DNA from: Lachnospiraceae bacterium UBA4292
GTDB taxonomy: Bacteria; Bacillota; Clostridia; Lachnospirales; Lachnospiraceae
Assembly (NCBI GenBank): GCA_002395865.1
Contig: DGVE01000074.1
Coordinates: 1-6,960 of the forward strand
Length of the DNA: 6,960 bases
Reading direction: 5' to 3'
Notes under the pieces: model-generated
Told to the model about the DNA's origin: nothing
Databases searched by the model: none
The model's input: only the letters and a program-made list of their open reading frames with translations
In this document: in pieces, positions 1 through 5,288 of the stretch
Layout: the number at the start of each line of letters is the position of its first letter
Numbering within the stretch: the stretch's first letter is position 1
Translations under genes and position numbers: made by a program

Positions 1-1087
1 TCTCGTTTTGCGGCTCTATCAGATCCCTCGCAGTCTGGTGCCCTGTACTGCCATAGAAAGCGCACACCTCATCTTTGCCGGCCACATATACCTTTCCGAT
101 ATCACCGCCCATTTCATACGAATGTACATACGCGGAGATATTACCCAGCATATGCGCGGTCAACGGCACGCCTCTGAACACTTTTCTGGTATTGAACCTG
201 TAGTAGTATCTGTCCTCAGCGCGGACTACATCCACAGAAACTATCTCGTGTTCATCCGCATTGCAGGAGGTATAAAAGCTGTACACGATATCGGCGGCTT
301 CACCTACTGTTATGACAGAGCCATCTATAAGTTCATACGACTCATTCTTCATATCACTCAGTCTGCCGCTTTTAACTATGGTATCGCAAAAGTCATAAGG
401 GTCGAGGGTCCTGCTCAATGTTCTTCCCGTCTTTTCTCCCACATAGTCGGTTATAACGCCGTGACTCAGTATTCCTATCCCGCTTCCGACGATCTGTATA
501 TAGCAGTGCTGCGTATCAAGGATCATGAAGCCGTCTCCGGTCGTCTCAGACCACACATCCTTAGCAAGGGCAAAAGGAATTTCACCTTCACCCCTGTCTT
601 TGCTTATTTTAGCGTCGAGAACTGCCGTATCCATGTCCACCGTATCCGAAAGCCCCCACTTATCCAGCCAGTACTCGATAATAGACCATGCATCCTCGCA
701 TGTAATACTGTTCGCCTCCAACACAACCGCACTGACCCGGGATATATCAGGGAAAGGCATGACCTCTGTGTTTTCAAACGTAAAACAGTTCTGTGGATCA
801 GACATCATGCGCTCTATCAGTGACGTGTATTCTTCTTTTACTTCACTAACCGGCTTTCTTCCCTCTTTAAGGACATGCGCCTGATACTCCTCTGCAGAGT
901 AATGGTCATACTTGCAGTTATCTATGAAATGATCGTAGCCTTCCGGTAAAGTTTCGGAGGAGATCGTCCGGGCGGATGCCGTCGTCTCCCCTCCGAGGTT
1001 GGCTATATCCGAATCATCTGCGCACGCACAGAGAAAGATCGTTCCGATAAGTATCCCGATAACATGGTACTTTCTTGATATGTTCAT
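1..1087 (-). CDS. Large lipoprotein, 5' part (runs off the left edge)
   Basis: An open frame of 362 codons with no stop before position 1, so the C-terminus lies outside the window. The start is the ATG at 1085-1087, with an AGGG about 10 bases upstream as a modest ribosome binding site. The N-terminus is a lipoprotein signal: basic SRKYH, a hydrophobic stretch at residues 9-19, then a lipobox LCAC with the lipidated cysteine at residue 22. The mature protein should be anchored on the outer face of the membrane. The family is unrecognised, but the protein is clearly related to the 427-residue lipoprotein at 2538-3821. LDTQHCYIQ (190-198) matches YDTQKLYVQ; VITVGEAADIV (258-268) matches ELSVREASEKI; and an aromatic-rich strand ending in GVPL (295-309) is shared. 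By that comparison some 90 residues are missing to the left. A strong hairpin lies 16 bases upstream of the start. Function unknown; an envelope role beside the sigma/anti-sigma pair is inference. Confidence 0.85.
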   Translation of the reverse strand, partial: MNISRKYHVIGILIGTIFLCACADDSDIANLGGETTASARTISSETLPEGYDHFIDNCKYDHYSAEEYQAHVLKEGRKPVSEVKEEYTSLIERMMSDPQNCFTFENTEVMPFPDISRVSAVVLEANSITCEDAWSIIEYWLDKWGLSDTVDMDTAVLDAKISKDRGEGEIPFALAKDVWSETTGDGFMILDTQHCYIQIVGSGIGILSHGVITDYVGEKTGRTLSRTLDPYDFCDTIVKSGRLSDMKNESYELIDGSVITVGEAADIVYSFYTSCNADEHEIVSVDVVRAEDRYYYRFNTRKVFRGVPLTAHMLGNISAYVHSYEMGGDIGKVYVAGKDEVCAFYGSTGHQTARDLIEPQNE

Positions 1088-1103
1088 CTCTTTTACCCTG
1101 TTA

Positions 1104-1134
1104 TACCCGGCTGTGAGTTATCCACAGCCGGGTA
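1104..1134. other. Perfect intergenic hairpin containing a DnaA-box 9-mer
   Basis: Arms 1104-1115 and 1123-1134 pair perfectly over 12 bp, with a GC-rich core CCCGGCTGTG and a 7-base loop. Neither side carries a T-run, so it is not a standard intrinsic terminator on either strand. It lies between the stop of the secreted-protein gene (1149) and the start of the downstream lipoprotein gene (1087). On the minus-strand transcript it ends 16 bases before the ATG, just ahead of the ribosome binding site. It could weaken read-through, protect the upstream message or separate two transcripts. The plus strand at 1118-1126 reads TTATCCACA, a consensus DnaA-binding 9-mer. Confidence 0.6.
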
Positions 1135-1148
1135 ATAAAAATTATTCT

Positions 1149-1589
1149 TTACTGATTATAGACGTTGGGATCGTTTACACATATCCATCCGTTTGAAACA
1201 CAGCTGGTCTGCCCGTGAGCATATACCTCGAAATCTGATACAGACTCGGGATTGCCATAAATAAAATTTGTGCGAAACACATTTGTCATTTCCTCTGTAG
1301 TCGTTATATCAATATAATGACAACTAAGCGAAGGGTCTATCACTGTCCCGTTGTATCCCTGTATGCTGATATATCTGTTATACGAACCGGTCAAAGATGT
1401 AGCTCTGGCTCGGTATCCCGCACCATAGAAAGTCACAGTCAGGTAATCGGTCTGTACACTCACGCCGGAGGGAGCATTTGAATAGTAATGTACATACCAA
1501 GTGTCCTGAAGCGCTGCCTCAGCCGGCATACAGAACAAGTTGGCAACAAGCACGAGTGACATAAAGATCTTAAGAATATTTGTTTTCAT
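1149..1589 (-). CDS. Small secreted protein of unknown family, 146 aa
   Basis: The start is well supported: a GGAGGT at 1598-1603 sits 8 bases before the ATG. The N-terminus is a classical Sec signal peptide: lysines at residues 2 and 7, a hydrophobic core at 8-20, and a likely signal peptidase I cut after the AEA at residues 23-25. C20 is preceded by NLF, which does not fit a lipobox, so export in soluble form is favoured. The mature part of about 120 residues is rich in Tyr, Thr, Ser and Val and looks all-beta. It has three cysteines (near 89, 130 and 137), two of which could form a disulphide. There is no transmembrane segment and no motif I recognise. Its own promoter probably lies at 1632-1660. 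It sits between two lipoprotein genes and downstream of an ABC ATPase fragment, the kind of setting where secreted peptides or bacteriocin-like proteins occur. That role is only a guess. Confidence 0.85.
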   Translation of the reverse strand: MKTNILKIFMSLVLVANLFCMPAEAALQDTWYVHYYSNAPSGVSVQTDYLTVTFYGAGYRARATSLTGSYNRYISIQGYNGTVIDPSLSCHYIDITTTEEMTNVFRTNFIYGNPESVSDFEVYAHGQTSCVSNGWICVNDPNVYNQ

Positions 1590-1597
1590 ATTATTTT

Positions 1598-1603
1598 ACC
1601 TCC
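1598..1603 (-). promoter_or_regulatory. Ribosome binding site of the secreted-protein gene
   Basis: The minus strand reads GGAGGT, 8 bases before the ATG at 1587-1589. It is among the best Shine-Dalgarno matches in the window and fixes the start of the 146-residue protein. Confidence 0.75.
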
Positions 1604-1631
1604 ATTTTAAGTTGCACCGATAATGATTAGT

Positions 1632-1660
1632 ATGCTATCTGTTACCCTTATAATAGTCAA
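1632..1660 (-). promoter_or_regulatory. Predicted sigma-A-type promoter for the secreted-protein gene
   Basis: The minus strand carries TTGACT (1655-1660) as the -35 box, a 17-base spacer, and TAGCAT (1632-1637) as the -10 box. The -35 matches the consensus at 5 of 6 positions and the -10 at 4 of 6. The predicted transcript would begin near 1625, leaving a leader of about 35 bases with the strong ribosome binding site. A tandem 10-bp repeat lies directly upstream of the -35 box. Predicted from sequence only. Confidence 0.45.
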
Positions 1661-1680
1661 AAATCCCCATTGATCCCCAT
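1657..1680 (-). CDS. SD-led 7-codon open frame (possible leader peptide or remnant)
   Basis: The minus strand has AAAAGGAGG ending at 1689, an 8-base spacer, then ATG at 1678-1680. The frame encodes MGINGDF and ends in TGA at 1657-1659. The ribosome binding site is as good as that of any full gene here, which makes chance less likely but does not exclude it. The codons coincide with the tandem repeat at 1663-1682, and the stop overlaps the predicted -35 box. It would therefore only be translated from a transcript that starts upstream, such as read-through from the lipoprotein gene ending at 1715. It may be a leader peptide, a true micro-ORF, or the surviving ribosome binding site of a lost gene. 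Confidence 0.25.
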   Translation of the reverse strand: MGINGDF

Positions 1681-1682
1681 TG
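1663..1682. repeat. Tandem 10-bp direct repeat upstream of the -35 box
   Basis: ATCCCCATTG occurs twice without interruption on the plus strand (1663-1672 and 1673-1682). The period is about one helical turn, and the repeat ends 3 bases upstream of the predicted -35 box at 1655-1660. Direct repeats of this period and placement are typical of activator sites, for example OmpR/PhoB-type response regulators. No regulator can be named from the sequence. Confidence 0.6.
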
Positions 1683-1714
1683 GTTTGCCCTCCTTTTCAA
1701 CAGAAAAACACTTA

Positions 1715-2212
1715 TTATTGTACAGCCATCTGCCTATAGACCCACTCCGAAAACTCACATGGCATAAAATAGGCTTTTCCGTTAATAAAGCCATATATTT
1801 TACCATTATCCGGATTAGTCAGTTTATCGTCGCTTACATCAAACACAGAAAGCAGTAAATCTTTTCCGACTACAACTTCGTATTCCGGCTCACCGTCAAT
1901 GATTTGTTCGGCACTGACAATGCTCGCATCCATATCCCAGTTATCAAAGGAATGCATCATTTCTGCGATCAGATTTTTATCTTCAATAGTTTTCAAGATC
2001 GCCTTACCGACATTAGTATCAAAGCCTTTGATCGTAATACTGTCAGCAGTAAGTCCATCAAATAATTTGTTAAAGTGCTCTGAACCGCCTTGTGGCTCCA
2101 TAGATTTAATTGTAACCGCAGTTTCATTTCGAGATGCTGAACAACCTATCAAAAGAATGCAAGCGAAAAGCAATGTAAGAAATATACCATTCCTGTTTAA
2201 CACTTTAATCAT
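1715..2212 (-). CDS. Lipoprotein of unknown family, 165 aa
   Basis: The frame opens at an ATG at 2227, but I place the start at the ATG at 2210-2212. The only Shine-Dalgarno match, GGAG at 2222-2225, lies 9 bases before that codon and overlaps or abuts the earlier ATGs, which have no site of their own. From this start the protein opens with a compact lipoprotein signal: lysine and arginine near the N-terminus, a hydrophobic run at 10-20, and lipobox LIGC with the lipidated cysteine at 24. The mature part of about 140 residues is acidic and probably mixed alpha/beta. It has no transmembrane segment, catalytic motif or recognised domain. The C-terminal half contains a strand-rich segment (EYEVVV, KIYGFI, KAYFM). 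It starts 65 bases after the stop of the broken ABC ATPase frame. No convincing promoter is visible in that gap, so it may be read from the upstream operon. Its role is unknown; substrate binding or immunity beside the lost transporter is possible. Confidence 0.8.
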   Translation of the reverse strand: MIKVLNRNGIFLTLLFACILLIGCSASRNETAVTIKSMEPQGGSEHFNKLFDGLTADSITIKGFDTNVGKAILKTIEDKNLIAEMMHSFDNWDMDASIVSAEQIIDGEPEYEVVVGKDLLLSVFDVSDDKLTNPDNGKIYGFINGKAYFMPCEFSEWVYRQMAVQ

Positions 2213-2221
2213 AAAATTCAT

Positions 2222-2225
2222 CTCC
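2222..2225 (-). promoter_or_regulatory. Ribosome binding site that decides the 165-aa lipoprotein start
   Basis: The minus strand reads GGAG, 9 bases before the ATG at 2210-2212. The alternative ATG at 2225-2227 overlaps this motif and the one at 2219-2221 directly abuts it, so both are less likely starts. Confidence 0.6.
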
Positions 2226-2277
2226 ATTCGTTTTTGTTCTTCATATCAGTCAACACAACATTACTCTGGGGATAGAG

Positions 2278-2523
2278 TCAATAGATTCTTCCATCCTTCA
2301 CCGTCACTATCCTGTCACACGCACCTGCTATCTCCTGATCATGAGTGACTATCACGACAATCTTTCCCTTTTTGTTCAGGTCGCGGAAGAGCTCCATGAT
2401 CTGTTTTCCTGTCTCGGAATCGAGGGCTCCAGTGGGTTCGTCCGCAAAGATGTAATCGGGGTCATTTACTATGGCTCTTGCTATAGCCACGCGCTGTCTC
2501 TGGCCTCCACTATTCTTATGCAA
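2278..2523 (-). pseudogene. ABC transporter ATPase, C-terminal fragment (MacB/LolD-type)
   Basis: The 81-residue frame holds the last third of an ABC ATPase. In order it shows SGGQRQR signature (residues 5-11), Walker B YIFADEP with the catalytic glutamate at 29, D-loop GALDS (32-36), and the switch histidine in VTHD (61). It ends naturally in KDGRIY. FADEPTGALD is characteristic of the ATPases that pair with FtsX/MacB-type permeases for lipoprotein or peptide export. Full proteins have about 220-250 residues. Here Walker A, the Q-loop and the leucine of LSGGQ are absent, so it cannot bind and hydrolyse ATP alone. Homology begins at about 2511. The first usable start is a TTG at 2521-2523, without a ribosome binding site, preceded three codons earlier by an in-frame TAA. 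It begins just 14 bases after the stop of the 427-residue lipoprotein gene. No partner permease lies in the window. The coding frame after the break is intact, suggesting a recent loss. Confidence 0.85.
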
Positions 2524-2527
2524 GAAT
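2512..2527. repeat. Short inverted repeat at the ATPase breakpoint
   Basis: ATTCTT (2512-2517) and AAGAAT (2522-2527) are perfect inverted arms around a 4-base centre. The element sits exactly where ABC ATPase homology stops, between it and the stop of the lipoprotein gene. It has no T-tract and is too weak for a terminator. It may be a rearrangement scar or coincidence. Confidence 0.35.
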
Positions 2528-2537
2528 TAACCCGCGA

Positions 2538-3821
2538 TCACTTCTCAACATACTCCAACATAACATCCCCGCTCTGCGCTTCAACGTATATATACATAAG
2601 TTCCCATGTCGCCACATCAGGATTTGAAATGGTAAAGCGCCATATAGGCTCAACGACAGCCAGAATCTTATCCGTTGTATCTGCACTGACCTTTGCATCG
2701 CTCTTTAAATATCCCGTTACCATACCATACTGCAGAAGCACCTCATCCACATCAAATACATAGTCTGGAGAGAGGAACTCAGATACGATCCTGCAAGCCT
2801 CATCATAAGTCACCAAACTGTTCTCCGAAATCTTGGTTACCTGCGCATCCGATGATACTATAGCGGAGCTCCACACATAATCCAGATCACCATCGGTAAA
2901 GACTCCCGCGTGGAAATGCGTCGGATTGATATGTTTCACGTACTTGTAATGGTCGCTCTCCTCCTGATGGTCTGTTAACATGTACCCACTTACATCATCA
3001 TAGAGCGGAACTCCGTCATATTCGTGGCTGTACCTAAAGATATAACCGTATGCCGTATCGGAGTACTGTTTTATCTCCACCATATGATCGACAAGCCTGT
3101 AATCATGATTTTTAACATACGGAAGATCATTGTTTTCCAGATAATTCCGTATCTTTTCAGATGCCTCCCGTACGCTCAGTTCTCTTCCTCCCACTGGATA
3201 TGCTTTATCGTAAACGCCCTGTGTTTTTCTAAGATCTGCTTCTGTTACAGAAGTGCCATAATAATACATATCGCATTCCTTGCCATTTTCATACGTTTTT
3301 TCGGCCAGGCTCAGTATTTCCTCGGGACTGATGATTTTCATTCTGCCACCGGGACTGTACTGAACATACAGCTTCTGCGTATCATATACAACGACCTCAG
3401 CTTTTTGCTTCAGTTCATCCGTCATATCACCGGCCTCTGCGAACGGAATACATAGTTTCTCGACGCCTACCACATCTGTATCTGAAGATTGGCCATTCGC
3501 CAGCTCGGGGTGATCCTTGGCATATAAGTTTCTGAACGTGATATAGTATGCCTCTTCCGGTAAAAAAGTTTCTCCAAGCGACTCAACTATCTGCGGAAAA
3601 GCATCCACCGTTCCCTCGATGATATCAAAGGGTTGATACCTGAGTTCCTTCCACTCACCGCTGTCGGGTGTATACTGCTTTATTACAGCATCCTTCAGGT
3701 TCAGATTTGAGTACCCTTCCGATAACGTCACGCTCTCATCTTCAGTTCCAGCCAAGCCGCATCCACTGATGAAAAACGCGCAAAAGGCCGCGCAACATAA
3801 CAATGATCTTCGAAATATCAT
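2538..3821 (-). CDS. Large lipoprotein with PepSY/YycI-like C-terminal segment, 427 aa
   Basis: The start is the ATG at 3819-3821, which overlaps the stop of the upstream small frame (ATGA). A GGAG at 3833-3836 precedes it by 11 bases. The signal is clear: RRS, a hydrophobic stretch at residues 6-18, and lipobox ISGC with the lipidated cysteine at 21. The mature protein should sit on the outer membrane face. The central region (145-285) is shared with the partial lipoprotein at 1-1087, including YDTQKLYVQ, ELSVREASEKI and DGVPL. The C-terminal stretch 386-427 has the pattern 'VVEPIWRF ... YIYVEAQSGDV', like the PIWRF and 'tG(E/D)V' ends of YycI/PepSY-type extracytoplasmic proteins, which often modulate regulators or proteases. 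That resemblance is by eye. Its place behind the sigma and anti-sigma genes suggests it tunes the same envelope response or is its output. Confidence 0.85.
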   Translation of the reverse strand: MIFRRSLLCCAAFCAFFISGCGLAGTEDESVTLSEGYSNLNLKDAVIKQYTPDSGEWKELRYQPFDIIEGTVDAFPQIVESLGETFLPEEAYYITFRNLYAKDHPELANGQSSDTDVVGVEKLCIPFAEAGDMTDELKQKAEVVVYDTQKLYVQYSPGGRMKIISPEEILSLAEKTYENGKECDMYYYGTSVTEADLRKTQGVYDKAYPVGGRELSVREASEKIRNYLENNDLPYVKNHDYRLVDHMVEIKQYSDTAYGYIFRYSHEYDGVPLYDDVSGYMLTDHQEESDHYKYVKHINPTHFHAGVFTDGDLDYVWSSAIVSSDAQVTKISENSLVTYDEACRIVSEFLSPDYVFDVDEVLLQYGMVTGYLKSDAKVSADTTDKILAVVEPIWRFTISNPDVATWELMYIYVEAQSGDVMLEYVEK

Positions 3822-4042
3822 TCTACATAATTCTCCAACTTAATTCTCCCCTGATTCGAAGAGTAATACCCGCCGAGTTCATTATAAAGTATCTTTACTT
3901 TGAACGATACATAGTCGTCATAATAACTGATTCCTGTCGGATCCAGAAAAGCATCGACATTAGCCGTCGTAAGCAGTTTTGAATTCATATCATGACTCGG
4001 GCATGTTATTCTCACTCCGTTTGCAGGATCCGAACCTGCCAC
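3818..4042 (-). CDS. Orphan short frame, possibly the C-terminal remnant of a lost gene
   Basis: The frame is open from a GTG at 4040-4042, immediately after an in-frame TGA, to a TGA at 3818-3820. It overlaps the anti-sigma gene by 31 bases at one end and the 427-residue lipoprotein start by 4 bases (ATGA) at the other. None of the possible starts has a convincing ribosome binding site; another candidate is the GTG at 4013-4015, which overlaps the preceding stop as GTGA. There is no signal peptide or membrane segment, so it would be a lone cytosolic piece of 65-74 residues. The second half reads like an extracellular beta-rich tail. Its end (YYSSNQGRIKLENYVE) faintly recalls the end of the next protein (IYVEAQSGDVMLEYVEK). 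Most likely this is a 3' remnant of a related lipoprotein gene whose front was deleted. A real coupled small protein cannot be excluded. Confidence 0.4.
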   Translation of the reverse strand: MAGSDPANGVRITCPSHDMNSKLLTTANVDAFLDPTGISYYDDYVSFKVKILYNELGGYYSSNQGRIKLENYVE

Positions 4043-4665
4043 TCAGCGACTATCCAGTTTCTGTCAGACAGGCAGACCCACCCGGATATATTTGCATTTT
4101 TATCAGAGATACGGATCCATGCCAAACAATCCGAAGCAGTAATCATAAATGTGTCGTTTTCTTTCAAATATGCAATAGGTTTTGTATCGCCATTATCTGA
4201 GTAAACAGGCACATCACCAACAGCCTTTAATGAAACAGGATAATCCCCTATAAATATCCCCTCCGTCTCTATGCCGTTCTTCATAAACCACTCTATAATT
4301 GCAGGTGGTTCTGACAGTTCAACTGCACTAAAATCTACATCCAACATTACCGAAGTATCTGAATAAACGGTTGAATTGCTTATGGTTTCGGAAGAAACAT
4401 AAACCGTTTCCCCGGCACTACCGGTCTCAACCAAATAATCACCATCTTCCATACCGGAATCCTTAAACCTCGTAAGTTTCAAGAGATCGTTGGAGAATAT
4501 GATCACTAAGATAGCTGCGGCAGCCATTAAAGCCAAACGCCAGAACCGTCTCCGAGCAGATATAGAGGGTATTTCTGTGCTTTCAAGGTGATTTGCCAAA
4601 GGATCATAGCACAGGATATCATCGTCACTTATCCGGTTTATTGCATCAATAAGCCTGTATTTCAT
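4012..4665 (-). CDS. Probable anti-sigma factor with extracellular SH3-like domain, 217 aa
   Basis: I place the start at the ATG at 4663-4665, which overlaps the sigma factor stop as ATGA. A GGAG lies 11 bases upstream. The longer frame to 4710 merely reads through the sigma gene in another phase. Residues 1-38 form a short cytoplasmic segment (LIDAINRISDDDIL) like those of clostridial anti-sigma proteins. A basic RRRFWR precedes a single membrane helix at about 43-57, and the rest lies outside. Residues 145-205 look like a bacterial SH3 domain: PVYSDNGD, then strands ending in the typical WIRIS and GWVCLS. SH3 domains of this type often bind cell wall or peptide ligands. By position and topology it probably holds the sigma factor inactive until an envelope signal arrives. 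No zinc-binding HxxxCxxC motif is seen, so it is not a ZAS-type anti-sigma factor. Confidence 0.8.
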   Translation of the reverse strand: MKYRLIDAINRISDDDILCYDPLANHLESTEIPSISARRRFWRLALMAAAAILVIIFSNDLLKLTRFKDSGMEDGDYLVETGSAGETVYVSSETISNSTVYSDTSVMLDVDFSAVELSEPPAIIEWFMKNGIETEGIFIGDYPVSLKAVGDVPVYSDNGDTKPIAYLKENDTFMITASDCLAWIRISDKNANISGWVCLSDRNWIVAEWQVRILQTE

Positions 4666-5210
4666 AAAAATCCATTCTCCATAAGTTTTTTCTTTAATTC
4701 CTTCTTGCATCGGTGCAGCATGACATAGACCTTGTTCCGGGAAATGTGCTGCCTCTGCGCGATACTGTCGATACTCTCGAAATACCAGTACCTCGCGACA
4801 AATATTGCCTTTTTCTCAGGACTGAGGGAGGCGATATAATCGCTCAGGATATCGTTGAGCAGTATCTGATCACAGGGATCATCGATCTTCTGATCGATCT
4901 CATCCATCTCATCGAGAGGCAGAGGCACATCGTGTCCGCCGCGTTTCTCTCTGTCGTAATACTTATATCTGTCGAGAGAAATATTCTTGATGGTCTTAAG
5001 AACATACGCCTTAAGACTTATATCCTGCTTGACAGACAAAGAATTCCAAAGAGAAAGACACGCGTCCGAGACGCACTCCTCGACATCTTCATTGTTGTTC
5101 AGAATGTTGTACGACACATGTCTCATAAGCGGACCGTACCTGGCCATGATCTCCTCTATGGCCCTCTCATCCCGCTCATAAAACAGCGTCAGTATTTCAT
5201 TGTCTTCCAA
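4662..5210 (-). CDS. RNA polymerase sigma factor, ECF subfamily, 182 aa
   Basis: The start is a TTG at 5208-5210, supported by a GGAGG at 5221-5225 with a 10-base spacer; no in-frame ATG near it is as well placed. The protein has the two ECF domains and the usual length. Region 2 spans about residues 18-90, including NNNEDVEECVSDACLSLWNS and the basic stretch DRYKYYDREKR. Region 4 spans about 127-175: LSPEKKAIFVARYWYFESIDSIAQR followed by the helix-turn-helix HISRNKVYVMLHRCKKELKKKL. The linker (93-125) is acidic. No extra C-terminal domain is present. It directs RNA polymerase to a set of stress or envelope promoters, and the overlapping downstream gene is its likely anti-sigma factor. It is the first gene of the unit that begins at the promoter at 5289-5317. 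Confidence 0.93.
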   Translation of the reverse strand: MEDNEILTLFYERDERAIEEIMARYGPLMRHVSYNILNNNEDVEECVSDACLSLWNSLSVKQDISLKAYVLKTIKNISLDRYKYYDREKRGGHDVPLPLDEMDEIDQKIDDPCDQILLNDILSDYIASLSPEKKAIFVARYWYFESIDSIAQRQHISRNKVYVMLHRCKKELKKKLMENGFL

Positions 5211-5220
5211 AACGGTAAAA

Positions 5221-5225
5221 CCTCC
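5221..5225 (-). promoter_or_regulatory. Ribosome binding site that supports the TTG start of the sigma factor
   Basis: The minus strand reads GGAGG, 10 bases before the TTG at 5208-5210. This spacing justifies the rare start codon. A TTG start usually lowers initiation and would keep sigma factor levels modest. Confidence 0.7.
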
Positions 5226-5251
5226 GGAGTAATTACCCTTCTATAAGTAAA

Positions 5252-5277
5252 GACGACATTTACATGCGAATCTTACA
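5252..5277 (-). promoter_or_regulatory. Weak ECF-type promoter candidate (possible autoregulation)
   Basis: The minus strand carries TGTAAG (5272-5277), a 16-base spacer and CGTC (5252-5255). The layout resembles ECF promoters such as those of SigW (TGAAAC, 16 bases, CGTA). Only part of the -35 matches, and the specificity of this sigma factor is unknown. It lies downstream of the sigma-A-like promoter, where an autoregulatory promoter would be expected. Confidence 0.22.
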
Positions 5278-5288
5278 AAATACTTCTA

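Noticed and set aside
8..823. A 271-codon plus-strand open frame
   Set aside because: It lies wholly opposite the lipoprotein frame at 1-1087, which has a signal peptide, lipobox and a paralogue. The plus frame has no ribosome binding site or recognisable domain.
1104..1134. Intrinsic terminator
   Set aside because: The stem is strong, but no T-run follows on either strand, so it is kept only as a hairpin of unknown role.
1149..1589. Lactococcin 972-type bacteriocin
   Set aside because: The gene context (secreted protein near an ABC ATPase) fits, but the typical tryptophan, glycine and histidine pattern of that family is not visible in the mature protein.
2516..2698. A 60-codon minus-strand frame overlapping the end of the 427-aa lipoprotein gene
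   Set aside because: It lies in another phase of a well-supported gene and encodes no recognisable protein. The possibility that it is the missing ATPase front was checked: it has no Walker A or Q-loop.
3818..4710. A single frameshifted gene joining the anti-sigma protein and the short frame after it
   Set aside because: The SH3-like domain reaches its usual end (GWVCLS...) shortly before the stop at 4012, and no sequence slip such as a homopolymer is visible at the overlap. Not excluded, but less likely than two separate frames.
4713..5246. A long plus-strand frame opposite the sigma factor gene
   Set aside because: It is a shadow: the minus strand encodes a full ECF sigma factor with both domains and a ribosome binding site.
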